64,000 bases of DNA from Pseudomonas viridiflava (GTDB lineage Bacteria; Pseudomonadota; Gammaproteobacteria; Pseudomonadales; Pseudomonadaceae), in assembly GCF_900590755.1 (NCBI RefSeq), contig NZ_UUOC01000052.1:678947-742946 (forward strand), in the 5' to 3' direction. The position numbers and the translations under genes are program-made. Each line of letters starts with the position of its first letter. Position 1 is the first letter of the stretch. The notes under the pieces are model-generated. The model saw only the letters and a list, made by a program, of their open reading frames with translations. It was not told where the DNA came from and made no database searches. Of the stretch, positions 24,678-33,282 are shown piece after piece.

Positions 24678-25532
24678 TCAATGTGTACCCGGCGCAGGAT
24701 GCGGATGCATCACGGCGCGCTGACGTTCCTGTTCGAGAAATTTCATGATGATGGGCGCCACTGCTTCGGCGCGGGTGATCAGGAACAAATGACCGTCATC
24801 GATTATGTGTAGCTGGGCGTTGGGTATACGCCAAGCCAACAGGCGCATATTTATCAGCGGGATCAGTGGATCATCGTCGCCGGCCAGGACGAGCGTCGGC
24901 TGATGAATCTTGTGCAGCCAGTGGATACTGGTCCAGCCCATGCCCGCGAACAGCTGCCAGTAGTAACCCAGCTTGCCGGACGAACGGACCTTCGCCGCGT
25001 GATTGGCAGCAAGGTAGGGATCGCGCCGAAAGGCGCCGCCGTAGATTTCCGGGGCGATGCGGATGACGTGTGATGGCTGAATGTAGCGTCGTGGGCTGGC
25101 CATCAACCACAGCACCCGAGGTTTGCCGGGGACCATCACCGCGCCCGCTGCCGTGGCGGCGAGCACCAGCTTTTTACAGCGCTCGGGGTAGTCGTGAGCG
25201 AACTGCTGGGCCAGCGCACCGCCCCATGAAACACCGATGGCGTTGACCTGGCCGTAATCCAGATAATCGAGCATGCGCGCAGCCAGCTTCGCCAGACCGG
25301 GAAAACGGTACGGGCGGCTGGGCGTCGATGAACCGCCGACACCGGGCACATCGAAGGCGATGATTTCCAGGTCCGGGTCCAGAGCATCCACGAACGGAAA
25401 CACCAACTCCAGGTTGGCGCCGATGCCATTGAAAATCAGCAGCGGCGTGAGATTGCTTTTGCCGGGCCTGACCGCGGTACGGATGCTGTGGCCATTGAGG
25501 TCGATGGTGCGAAAAATAAACGGTTGCGGCAT
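24678..25532 (-). CDS. phaZ: Intracellular medium-chain PHA depolymerase PhaZ
   Basis: A 284-residue serine hydrolase that releases 3-hydroxy fatty acids from stored mcl-PHA. Lipase box GVSWGG with Ser102; the Asp is in LVLAGDDDPLIPL and the His in IIDDGHLFL, matching the triad of P. putida PhaZ. It has no signal peptide, as expected for a granule-bound enzyme. The ATG at 25532 (MPQPFIFRTIDLNGH) is the family start; the frame extends upstream into the repeat region, which I reject. It lies between phaC1 and phaC2. Confidence 0.94.
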   Translation of the reverse strand: MPQPFIFRTIDLNGHSIRTAVRPGKSNLTPLLIFNGIGANLELVFPFVDALDPDLEIIAFDVPGVGGSSTPSRPYRFPGLAKLAARMLDYLDYGQVNAIGVSWGGALAQQFAHDYPERCKKLVLAATAAGAVMVPGKPRVLWLMASPRRYIQPSHVIRIAPEIYGGAFRRDPYLAANHAAKVRSSGKLGYYWQLFAGMGWTSIHWLHKIHQPTLVLAGDDDPLIPLINMRLLAWRIPNAQLHIIDDGHLFLITRAEAVAPIIMKFLEQERQRAVMHPHPAPGTH

Positions 25533-25602
25533 GCGCGAGGCCCTGTGGGTTAAACCGCTGGAAAGCTGTCCTGCGCTTTGGTCAGTTGCGTGGTTGTGAT
25601 CC

Positions 25603-25678
25603 CTGTAGGAGCTGCCGCAGGCTGCGAAAAACGGTGCACCTGACACTCTGCTGTTCGCAGCCTTCGGCAGCTCCTACA
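25603..25678. repeat. REPIN-type inverted repeat, family A, between phaC1 and phaZ
   Basis: A family A unit (5' arm variant CCGCAGGC) in the 221-bp gap between phaC1 and phaZ. It could lower phaZ expression relative to phaC1 or protect the phaC1 mRNA 3' end. Confidence 0.85.
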
Positions 25679-25753
25679 AGTTATGTATCCAATATATGTA
25701 CCGGTTTAACGGCAACGCCCCGCCGTTCCTGACGCCATCCGTCGCCCTCCTGC

Positions 25754-27433
25754 TCAGCGTTCGTGCACATACGTGCCCGGCGACGCTTCGCTGGCGGGAT
25801 ACGCCTTGCTGCCCAGGCTGGCCGGGGTTTTTTTCAGTTTGCCGGAGCGTTCGGTCAGCCAGTTCTGCCAGTGCAGCCACCAGGAGTCCGTGTGCTTGGT
25901 GCCGTTCTCTTGCCACACCTTGGGGTCGGCCGGCATTTCACTGTTGGTCATGTAGCGCGATTTCGGGTTGCCTGGCGGGTTGAGGATGCTTTGAATGTGA
26001 CCGCTGCTGGACAGCACGAATTCGATATTGCCGCCGAACAGTCGCGCCGACTTGTAGCACGAGCCCCAAGGCGTGATGTGGTCGTTGGTGCCCGCCAGAC
26101 AGAACACATCGCTGGTCACCTGTTTGAGGTCGATGGGCGTGCCGCAGACTTCCAGTGCATTGGGGCGGATCAGCGGATTGTTCTTGAACATCTCGATCAG
26201 GTCGCCGTGGAAGGCGGCGGGCAGGCGCGTGGTGTCGTTGTTCCAGAACAGAATGTCGAACACCGGCGGCTCGTTGCCCAGCAAGTAATTGTTGACCCAG
26301 TAATTCCAGATCAGGTCATTGGGGCGCATCCAGGCAAACACCTTGGCCATGTCGCTGCCCTCCAGCACGCCTGCCTGATAAGAATGGCGTTTGGCAGACT
26401 CCAGCGTCTGCTCGTCGACAAACAGTGCGACATCGGTGTCCAGAGTGGTGTCGAGAACGCTGACCAGCAAGGTCAGGGCGTGGACTTTCTGGTCCCCCAA
26501 TGCGGCGTAATGGCCCAGCAATGCCGTGCAGGTAATGCCGCCGGAGCAGGCGCCGAGCATGTTGATGTCTTTGCTGCCCGTGATCGCCGCGACCACGTCC
26601 ACTGCTTCTTTCAGCGCTTCGATATAAGTCGATAGACCCCACTCACGCTGCGCCTTGGTGGGGTTGCGCCAACTGACGATAAACGTCTGCACCTTGCTGC
26701 CCAGGCAGAACCGCGCGAGGCTCTTTTCCGGGCTGAGGTCGAAGACGTAAAACTTGTTTATCTGCGGCGGCACCACCAGCAAGGGCCGCTCATGAACTTG
26801 CTCGGTGGCGGGCTTGTACTGGATCAGTTCGAGTACATCATTGCGGAACACCACAGCGCCTTCGCTGACCCCCAGGCTCTTGCCGACTTCGAAGGCGTCC
26901 ATGTTGACCTGGCTGGGCATGCCGCCGTTATGCACCAGATCCTTGGCCAGGTGGGACAGGCCGTCGAGCAGGCTCTTGCCGCCGGTTTCGAAGAAGCGTT
27001 TGACTGCCGCGGGGTTGGCCGCGCTGTTGGTGGGCGACATCGCTTCGGTCATCAGGTTGATCACGAAGTGCCCGCGATTGATGTCCTGGGGGGAAAGATT
27101 GCTATCGCCGATCCAGTCATGCAGCTCTTTGCGCCACGCCAGATAGGTCTGCAGATAACGGCGATACATTGGGTTCTGACTCCACGCCGGGTCGTTGAAA
27201 CGGCGGTCGTCGTCGCTGGGCTTCAGGGCCGATTTGCCCAGCATGACGTTCTTGAGTTCAACGCTCAGGTGCGCGATGTGTTTCACGCTGTGGAAGGGTT
27301 GTTTCAATGCCTGACGCAGCACCATGCGCGCGGTGGTCAGCAAATCCTTGCGCCGCAAGCCAACGACCGGGTTGAGGCCCAGCGTGTGTTCAGAAGCCTG
27401 TTGCGGCAAATCATCGTTGTTTTTGCTACTCAT
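25754..27433 (-). CDS. phaC1: Class II medium-chain PHA synthase PhaC1
   Basis: A 559-residue PHA synthase, first gene of the phaC1-Z-C2-D cluster. The lipase-like box is GACSGG with the nucleophile at Cys296, the same position as in well-studied class II synthases. The Asp and His partners lie in CLAGTNDHITPWGSC and LSSSGHIQSILNPPGNPKS. It is a clear paralogue of phaC2. The ATG at 27433 is standard. A candidate sigma54 promoter lies about 200 bp upstream. Confidence 0.95.
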   Translation of the reverse strand: MSSKNNDDLPQQASEHTLGLNPVVGLRRKDLLTTARMVLRQALKQPFHSVKHIAHLSVELKNVMLGKSALKPSDDDRRFNDPAWSQNPMYRRYLQTYLAWRKELHDWIGDSNLSPQDINRGHFVINLMTEAMSPTNSAANPAAVKRFFETGGKSLLDGLSHLAKDLVHNGGMPSQVNMDAFEVGKSLGVSEGAVVFRNDVLELIQYKPATEQVHERPLLVVPPQINKFYVFDLSPEKSLARFCLGSKVQTFIVSWRNPTKAQREWGLSTYIEALKEAVDVVAAITGSKDINMLGACSGGITCTALLGHYAALGDQKVHALTLLVSVLDTTLDTDVALFVDEQTLESAKRHSYQAGVLEGSDMAKVFAWMRPNDLIWNYWVNNYLLGNEPPVFDILFWNNDTTRLPAAFHGDLIEMFKNNPLIRPNALEVCGTPIDLKQVTSDVFCLAGTNDHITPWGSCYKSARLFGGNIEFVLSSSGHIQSILNPPGNPKSRYMTNSEMPADPKVWQENGTKHTDSWWLHWQNWLTERSGKLKKTPASLGSKAYPASEASPGTYVHER

Positions 27434-27636
27434 TCACGACGCTCCATTGTCCTGAGACGAGTACTGACTTCCCTGTGAATCAGTGACACAGGCAAATGCC
27501 GGTACTACTGCTCGGGTGACCGATGATGGCTAAACCACTTATTCCGTTAGAGGTACTCTGTCGCCAGGGCGCATGACATGAACAGCTGCGCTTCTTGCGA
27601 CGGCTTCTTGTGCACACCCATGAGCTGCATTCAATG

Positions 27637-27654
27637 ATGCAGGGAACTTGCCAA
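27637..27654 (-). promoter_or_regulatory. Candidate sigma54 (RpoN) promoter of phaC1
   Basis: On the minus strand TTGGCAAGTTCCCTGCAT matches the -24/-12 consensus (TTGGCACG-N4-TTGCA) with the invariant GG and GC spaced by exactly 10 nt. The predicted start leaves a leader of about 190 nt before the phaC1 ATG. The rest of the 27434-27780 gap shows no gene; small frames there lack ribosome sites and family features. No sigma54 enhancer site was identified. Confidence 0.5.
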
Positions 27655-27780
27655 TGCCATTGGTTACGCGAGATTCAAAAAAATCGCAAGCAGCGCCAAT
27701 CATTGGCCGCCGCGCGGCACATTCAAGCAAAACGAATTAGAAAGCGCGTCCTAAAACGCCGGGCGGCTCTGGGACGGGGG

Positions 27781-28158
27781 TTAGAGCATCAGCCGAATGA
27801 CTTGCTCTGAAGGGTCACGGGATTTGCCCGCGTTTTTCAGCTCCTGCAAATAATCTGTCCATAGCGCTTCCTGACGTTGCGCCAGTTGGTAGAGATATTC
27901 CCAGGTGAACAATCCGCTGTCATGACCGTCGTCGAAGGTCAATTTCAGTGCATATTGCCCCGCCGGTTCAACCTTGCTCAGCCCGACGCCCAGCTTGCCG
28001 AATTGCAGAATCGGCTTGCCATGCCCCTGAACCTCGGCCGACGGCGAGTGCACCCGCAGGAATTCCGCAGGCAAATGATATTCCTCGTCCGGCCCGTATT
28101 TCAGGGTCAGTGTTTTCGAGGCTTTGTGGAGCTGGATGGCGGTGGGTATTCGGGGCAT
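27781..28158 (-). CDS. DUF971 (gamma-butyrobetaine hydroxylase-like N-terminal) protein
   Basis: A 125-residue soluble protein with the small GBBH-like N-terminal fold: IQLHKASKTLTLKYGPDEEY, LPAEFLRVHSPSAEVQGHG, and the end segment DDGHDSGLFTWEYLYQLAQR, which is typical of DUF971. In eukaryotic hydroxylases this domain binds zinc, but here it stands alone. Its function is unknown. It is conserved between hslU and phaC1 in Pseudomonas as I recall, so it is a genuine gene. Confidence 0.85.
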   Translation of the reverse strand: MPRIPTAIQLHKASKTLTLKYGPDEEYHLPAEFLRVHSPSAEVQGHGKPILQFGKLGVGLSKVEPAGQYALKLTFDDGHDSGLFTWEYLYQLAQRQEALWTDYLQELKNAGKSRDPSEQVIRLML

Positions 28159-28171
28159 GTATATAGTCTCT

Positions 28172-28259
28172 GTTGGAGCGAGGCTTGCCCGCGAAGAACG
28201 ATAACCCGGTACATCTGACGCACCGTGTTGACTGGTTCGCGGGCAAGCCTCGCTCCAAC
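28172..28259. repeat. REPIN-type inverted repeat, family C
   Basis: An 88-bp copy of the family C unit (arms GTTGGAGCGAGGCTTGCCCG and complement). It occupies nearly the whole gap between hslU and the DUF971 gene, and is the second copy after 6957. Confidence 0.85.
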
Positions 28260-28269
28260 GGAATTGAGG

Positions 28270-29607
28270 TTAAAGGATATACCGCGACAAATCCTCATCC
28301 TTGGCCAGTTCACCAAGATGGCTGTTCACGTACTCGGCGTCGATCAGGATCGGTGCTGCGTCCGGGGAACTGGCCAGGTCGCCGGCGCTGAACGACACTT
28401 CTTCGAGCAAACGCTCAAGCAAGGTGTGCAGGCGACGGGCACCGATGTTCTCGGTCTTCTCGTTGACCTGCCAGGCAATCTCGGCCAGACGCTTGATGCC
28501 GTCAGCCTGGAACTCGATGTTCAAACCTTCGGTCTTGAGCAGCGCGCAGTATTGCTCGGTCAGGGACGCATGCGGCTCGCTGAGGATGCGCTCGAAATCC
28601 TGTGGCGACAGGGCCTTGAGTTCAACGCGAATCGGCAGACGACCTTGCAGCTCAGGCACGAGATCACTCGGCTTGCTCAGGTGGAATGCACCAGAGGCGA
28701 TGAACAGGATGTGGTCGGTCTTGACCATGCCCAGCTTGGTATTGACCGTGCAGCCTTCGATCAGCGGCAGCAAGTCGCGCTGCACGCCTTCGCGGGACAC
28801 ATCAGCGCCGCCGACATTGCCGCGCTTGGCGACTTTGTCGATTTCGTCGATGAACACGATGCCGTGTTGCTCGACAGCTTCCAGCGCCTTGACCTTCAAC
28901 TCTTCGTCATTGACCAGGCGACCGGCTTCTTCTTCGCGCACCAGCTTGAGCGCTTCTTTAACCTTCAGCTTGCGGGTTTTCTTCTTGCCCTTGCCCATGT
29001 TGGCAAACAGGCTTTGCAGCTGGTTGGTCATCTCTTCCATGCCCGGCGGCGCGGAAATGTCGACGCCAACGGCTTCGCTGACTTCGATCTCGATGTCCTT
29101 GTCGTCCAGCTGACCTTCACGCAGACGCTTGCGGAACAGCTGGCGTGTGTTGGAATCGCTGCTCGGCGCGGCTTCTTCCTGGAAGCCCGTGCGGGCTGGT
29201 GTCAGCAGGGCATCGAGGATGCGATCTTCGGCGGCGTCTTCAGCGCGATGGCGAACTTTGATGATTTCCTGTTCGCGCAGCAGCTTGATGGCGGCGTCGG
29301 CCAGATCACGAATGATCGACTCGACATCGCGACCGACATAGCCCACTTCGGTGAACTTGGTTGCTTCGACCTTGATGAACGGCGCGTTGGCCAGCTTGGC
29401 CAGACGACGGGCGATCTCGGTTTTACCGACGCCGGTCGGGCCGATCATCAGAATGTTCTTGGGCGTGACTTCAACGCGCAGCTCTTCAGGCAGCTGCATC
29501 CGGCGCCAGCGATTGCGCAGGGCAATGGCGACGGCGCGCTTGGCGTCGTCCTGGCCGATGATGTGGCGGTTGAGTTCGTGGACGATTTCACGGGGAGTCA
29601 TTGACAT
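28270..29607 (-). CDS. hslU: ATP-dependent protease ATPase subunit HslU
   Basis: A 445-residue AAA+ unfoldase that feeds proteins to HslV. Walker A GPTGVGKT is at residues 56-63, Walker B is IVFIDEIDKVA, and the end segment with LLEEVSFSAGDL and the HLGELAKDEDLSRYIL tail docks into HslV. The inserted I domain lies near residues 110-240 and is charged. It starts with ATG at 29607, 66 bp after hslV. Probably heat-shock regulated, but no sigma32 site was read. Confidence 0.96.
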   Translation of the reverse strand: MSMTPREIVHELNRHIIGQDDAKRAVAIALRNRWRRMQLPEELRVEVTPKNILMIGPTGVGKTEIARRLAKLANAPFIKVEATKFTEVGYVGRDVESIIRDLADAAIKLLREQEIIKVRHRAEDAAEDRILDALLTPARTGFQEEAAPSSDSNTRQLFRKRLREGQLDDKDIEIEVSEAVGVDISAPPGMEEMTNQLQSLFANMGKGKKKTRKLKVKEALKLVREEEAGRLVNDEELKVKALEAVEQHGIVFIDEIDKVAKRGNVGGADVSREGVQRDLLPLIEGCTVNTKLGMVKTDHILFIASGAFHLSKPSDLVPELQGRLPIRVELKALSPQDFERILSEPHASLTEQYCALLKTEGLNIEFQADGIKRLAEIAWQVNEKTENIGARRLHTLLERLLEEVSFSAGDLASSPDAAPILIDAEYVNSHLGELAKDEDLSRYIL

Positions 29608-29673
29608 GGTATTTGGCGGTCCTCCAGCGGATTCAGGTCTGATTGGCCGCTTGTTCAGCGGCCAGCGTCAGGC

Positions 29674-30204
29674 TCAGTCAGCGAGGTCCTGCTCCTCAAT
29701 GGTGATGTTGTGGTTGGTGAACACGCAGATATCGCCAGCGATATGCAATGCGGTTTCCGCGATTTCACGAGCTGAGAGGTCGGTCTTCTGCAACAGGGCG
29801 CGAGCGGCGGCCTGGGCGAAAGCGCCGCCCGAACCCATGGCGATCAGGCCATCTTCGGGCTCAACGACATCGCCATTACCGGTGATGATCAGGGAAGCGT
29901 CTTTATTGGCGACTGCCAGCATGGCCTCCAGACGGCTCAGGGAGCGGTCGGTACGCCAGTCTTTGGCGAGTTCAACGGCGGCACGCACCAGATGACCTTG
30001 GTGCTTTTCAAGTTGCCCTTCAAAGCGTTCGAAAAGAGTGAACGCGTCGGCCGTGGCGCCAGCGAAACCAGCAATCACTTCGCCGTGATACAGGCGACGC
30101 ACTTTCTTGGCGTTGCCTTTCATGACGGTGTTGCCTAGAGAAACCTGGCCGTCGCCAGCCATGACGACTTTGCCGTGGCGGCGCACTGAAACGATGGTGG
30201 TCAA
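29674..30204 (-). CDS. hslV: ATP-dependent protease proteolytic subunit HslV
   Basis: A 176-residue threonine protease. The start is a TTG at 30204, with GGAG 8 nt upstream. It gives Met-Thr-Thr-Ile-Val-Ser, so that removal of Met exposes the catalytic N-terminal threonine. An in-frame ATG at 30252 would put 16 residues ahead of it and inactivate the enzyme. The segments GDGQVSLGNTVMKGNAKKVR and FAGATADAFTLFERFEGQLE and the GSGGAFAQAAARAL helix are typical. It precedes hslU in an operon. Confidence 0.94.
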   Translation of the reverse strand: MTTIVSVRRHGKVVMAGDGQVSLGNTVMKGNAKKVRRLYHGEVIAGFAGATADAFTLFERFEGQLEKHQGHLVRAAVELAKDWRTDRSLSRLEAMLAVANKDASLIITGNGDVVEPEDGLIAMGSGGAFAQAAARALLQKTDLSAREIAETALHIAGDICVFTNHNITIEEQDLAD

Positions 30205-30307
30205 GGGAGAGTCTCCACACAGCGGGGCGAAAATGCCCTGGTGAAAACTCATATGGGGGTGGGGGTGGGGATTTCAACCTTGGGGGATGAGTGGTTGGGT
30301 ACTGCCC

Positions 30308-30413
30308 GTAGGAGCGCGCTTGCCCGCGATAAGGGCCGAAGGACCTTCAGACAATAGTGAATTCGCTATTTTACGACTGCTTCGCAGCCGATCGCGGGCA
30401 AGCGCGCTCCTAC
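30308..30413. repeat. REPIN-type inverted repeat, family D
   Basis: Arms GTAGGAGCGCGCTTGCCCGC and complement, with an asymmetric loop containing CTATTTTACGACTGCTTCGC. The arm sequence is of the classic Pseudomonas REP type. It is the first of three different repeat elements filling the 30205-30657 gap. Confidence 0.8.
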
Positions 30414-30435
30414 AAAAGTGCGCAGACATGTATCC

Positions 30436-30460
30436 GTGGGACCGGCTTTAGCCGAGAAGG
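30436..30460. repeat. Solo REP arm, family B
   Basis: A single arm GTGGGACCGGCTTTAGCCGA with no partner nearby: a lone REP, left by deletion or never paired. Confidence 0.7.
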
Positions 30461-30487
30461 CGGGGTGGCGAGGGGGGAACGTGACAA

Positions 30488-30598
30488 CTGTAGGAGTGAG
30501 CTTGCTCGCGATCGGCTGCGAAGCAGTCGTAAAAATGGTGAATTCACCATTGCATGAAGGTCGTGCCGACCTTATCGCGAGCAAGCTCACTCCTACAG
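30488..30598. repeat. REPIN-type inverted repeat, family E
   Basis: Arms CTGTAGGAGTGAGCTTGCTC and complement around a loop with an internal dyad (TGGTGAATTCACCA). The loop segment GGCTGCGAAGCAGTCGTAAA is the reverse complement of the loop segment of the family D element at 30308, linking the two elements by descent or exchange. No gene is seen in 30205-30657. Confidence 0.8.
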
Positions 30599-30657
30599 AT
30601 AAAGCATTTCGTTGAGGCCTGTGGGGCCGAATAAATCCGGTTCCACAGGCTTCAGGA

Positions 30658-31338
30658 TTACTTACTACGCTGCTGCAACAAAAGGTTACTAAACCCACCA
30701 CCGGCCAATTGTTTCTGGGCGATGGTCAGCTGTTCGCGGTTGCTGAACGGGCCGACCAGTACGCGGTACCAGGTTTCCTCTTTAACGGTCCCGGATTCAA
30801 CCGCAGCGCTCTGGCCCAGCAGGATGATCTGCGCCCGCACCTTGTCAGCGTCTTCTTTCTTGCGGAACGAGCCCGCTTGCAGGAAGAACTGCGTCACTGC
30901 GGCCGGTTTGGCCACCGGAGGCGGCGGAGGTGGCGTCAAACCGCTGAGGGCCGCCTGAGCACGTGCCGTGTCGATCTTCGCTGCCTGTTCGGGGGTAACG
31001 GGCGCAACGACTGGCGGCGGAGTTTTCTCCGGCACCGCTTCGTTGGGCACGATGACTTCCGATTCCGGCAGCAGCGTGTAGAAATCGTACTTGGGCTTCA
31101 CCGGTGCGGTGGGGCTCGGCGGCGTCTTGTTTGCTTCGGCGATTTTGGCTGCCTTGGCTTCGGCCTTGACTCGCTTGACGTCATCGCCGCCGGGTTCGAG
31201 CTTCATCAAGAACACAATGAACGCGCCGACCGTTAGGCCAACCGCCAGCCACATCCATCCCGGAATCGGCTTCTTTGCAGGTGCTTGATAACGGCTGGCG
31301 CCGCGCTTGGGTGCAGGTTTCTTTTTCGCAGCAGCCAA
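30658..31338 (-). CDS. ftsN: SPOR-domain cell division protein FtsN
   Basis: A 226-residue bitopic membrane protein. It has a basic cytoplasmic start (AAAKKKPAPKRGASRYQAPA), one membrane helix (WMWLAVGLTVGAFIVFLM, near residues 29-46), a periplasmic linker rich in Ala/Pro/Glu, and a C-terminal SPOR domain (QFFLQAGSFRKKEDADKVRA; WYRVLVGPFSNREQL) that binds denuded septal peptidoglycan. Its place directly after argS (1-bp gap) is that of ftsN in P. aeruginosa as I recall. A generic SPOR protein is the alternative. Confidence 0.85.
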   Translation of the reverse strand: MAAAKKKPAPKRGASRYQAPAKKPIPGWMWLAVGLTVGAFIVFLMKLEPGGDDVKRVKAEAKAAKIAEANKTPPSPTAPVKPKYDFYTLLPESEVIVPNEAVPEKTPPPVVAPVTPEQAAKIDTARAQAALSGLTPPPPPPVAKPAAVTQFFLQAGSFRKKEDADKVRAQIILLGQSAAVESGTVKEETWYRVLVGPFSNREQLTIAQKQLAGGGFSNLLLQQRSK

Positions 31339-31339
31339 C

Positions 31340-33076
31340 TTACATGCGCTCCAGAGTTTCCAGACCCAAGAGATCCAGGCCTTGCTTGAGGGTACGGCCG
31401 GTCAACGCAGCCAGGCGCAAACGGCTCTGCTGTTGTTCGGCACTGTCCGCACCCAGGATCGGGCAGTTCTCGTAGAAGCTGGAGAACAGACCGGCGAGGT
31501 CGTAAATGTAAGCGCACAGCACGTGTGGCGTACCTTTTTCGGCGACGTTGTTCAGGATTTCCCCGAACTGCGCCAGACGCGCAGCCAATTCCTGCTCCTG
31601 CGCAGCTTCAAGGACGATCTGGCCCTTGCTGGCATCAAACGGCGTACCGAGCTTGCGGAACACACCGGCAACCCGGGTGTAGGCATACAGCAGGTAAGGT
31701 GCAGTGTTGCCTTCGAAGCTGAGCATCTGATCGAAGTTGAAGCTGTAATCGCTGGCGCGGTGCTTGGACAAGTCGGCGTATTTCACCGCGCTGATGCCCA
31801 CGGCCTTGGCGATGGTGCGCAGTTCGTCTTCAGCCAGCTCCGGGTTCTTTTCCTTGACCAGGGTGTAGGCGCGTTCTTTGGCTTCTTCGAGCAGGTCGAT
31901 CAGCTTGACCGTGCCGCCATCGCGGGTCTTGAAGGGACGGCCATCGGCGCCGTTCATGGTGCCGAAGCCCATGTGCTCCAGCTGCATGCCGTCGTGGACG
32001 AACCCGGCACGGCGGGCGACTTCGAATACTTGCTGAAAGTGCAGCGCCTGACGCTGATCGACGAAATACAGCGCGCGATCGGCTTTCAATACGTTGCTGC
32101 GGTAGCGGATCGCTGCCAGGTCAGTGGTCGCATACAGATAGCCGCCACCGGCCTTTTGCACGATAACTGGCAGCGGGGTGTCGTCGGCAGTGCGGAATTC
32201 TTCGAGGAACACACACTGAGCGCCGTTGCTTTCAACCAGCAGGCCAGTGGCTTTCAGATCGTTGACCACATTGGCCAGATCGTCGTTGTAGGCGCTTTCG
32301 CCCATCACGTCCGCTGGCGTCAGTTTGACGTTCAGCAAGTCGTAGACTTTCTGGCAGTGGGACAGCGAGATGTCTTTGAATTTGGTCCACAGGCTCAGGC
32401 ATTCGGCGTCGCCAGCTTGCAGCTTCACCACCAGGCCACGGGCGCGCTCGGCGAACTCTTCGGATTCGTCGAAGCGTTTCTTCGCGGCGCGGTAGAAATC
32501 TTCCAGGTCAGACAGCTCGTCGCTGGTGGCTGGCTGCTCTTGCAGATACGCCAGCAGCATGCCGAACTGAGTACCCCAGTCGCCTACGTGGTTCTGGCGG
32601 ATCACGGTATCGCCGAGAAACTCCAGAACGTTGGCCACGCCATCACCGATGATGGTCGAACGCAGATGGCCGACGTGCATCTCTTTGGCCAGGTTAGGTG
32701 CCGAAAGATCGACCACGGTGCGTTGCGCCGGGCCGGTTTTGCGCACCGACAACTGGGCATCGGCCAGAGCCGCGTCCAGACGCGCCGCCAGAGCCTGGGT
32801 ATTCTGGAAGAAATTCAGGAAGCCGGGGCCAGCGATTTCGACCTTGCTGATCTGCTCGTCGGCAGGCAGCGCGGCGATCAGCTTTTCAGCCAGATCGCGA
32901 GGCTTCATGCCCGCAGGTTTGGCCAGCATCATGGCAATGTTGCTGGCGAAGTCGCCGTGGGTCTTGTCCTTGGCATTCTCCACCTGAATCGCTGGCGACA
33001 GGCCTTCTGGCAAGACGCCCTCGGTGACGAGTTGGCTCAGGGCTTGTTGGATCAGCTGGCGAATGGTGTCTTTCAT
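31340..33076 (-). CDS. argS: Arginyl-tRNA synthetase
   Basis: A 578-residue class I tRNA synthetase. The N-terminal Add-1 domain is followed by the HIGH-type motif HVGHLRST in ANLAKEMHVGHLRSTIIGDG. The Rossmann fold includes GDWGTQFGMLLAYL and GMQLEHMGFGTMNGADGRPF, which stands where other class I enzymes have KMSKS. The DALR-type anticodon-binding domain begins at FEGNTAPYLLYAYTR. Length is normal. ftsN follows 1 bp later, so the two are coupled. Confidence 0.96.
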   Translation of the reverse strand: MKDTIRQLIQQALSQLVTEGVLPEGLSPAIQVENAKDKTHGDFASNIAMMLAKPAGMKPRDLAEKLIAALPADEQISKVEIAGPGFLNFFQNTQALAARLDAALADAQLSVRKTGPAQRTVVDLSAPNLAKEMHVGHLRSTIIGDGVANVLEFLGDTVIRQNHVGDWGTQFGMLLAYLQEQPATSDELSDLEDFYRAAKKRFDESEEFAERARGLVVKLQAGDAECLSLWTKFKDISLSHCQKVYDLLNVKLTPADVMGESAYNDDLANVVNDLKATGLLVESNGAQCVFLEEFRTADDTPLPVIVQKAGGGYLYATTDLAAIRYRSNVLKADRALYFVDQRQALHFQQVFEVARRAGFVHDGMQLEHMGFGTMNGADGRPFKTRDGGTVKLIDLLEEAKERAYTLVKEKNPELAEDELRTIAKAVGISAVKYADLSKHRASDYSFNFDQMLSFEGNTAPYLLYAYTRVAGVFRKLGTPFDASKGQIVLEAAQEQELAARLAQFGEILNNVAEKGTPHVLCAYIYDLAGLFSSFYENCPILGADSAEQQQSRLRLAALTGRTLKQGLDLLGLETLERM

Positions 33077-33196
33077 GATGCTCTCTTCGACCGCAAGCGC
33101 GGCAGCGCCTGGATGCGCGGGTGGAAAAACTGGGCATTATCCGTTGCCGGAGCCACCTTGCCAACCGCGTTGGAGATGTATGGCGCAGCGCGGTAC

Positions 33197-33272
33197 CTGT
33201 AGGAGCTGCCGAAGGCTGCGAAAGCTGGGCATCTGACACACCGCTGTTCGCAGCCTTCGGCAGCTCCTACAG
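33197..33272. repeat. REPIN-type inverted repeat, family A
   Basis: A 76-bp family A unit placed immediately after the priA stop (33283 on the minus strand) and before argS. A likely transcript boundary. Confidence 0.85.
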
Positions 33273-33282
33273 GGGGTACTTT

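Noticed and set aside
27539..27810. Small frames on both strands in the phaC1 upstream gap
   Set aside because: Low-complexity or Arg-rich products, no ribosome sites, and one overlaps the end of the DUF971 gene. The gap is better read as the phaC1 leader and promoter.
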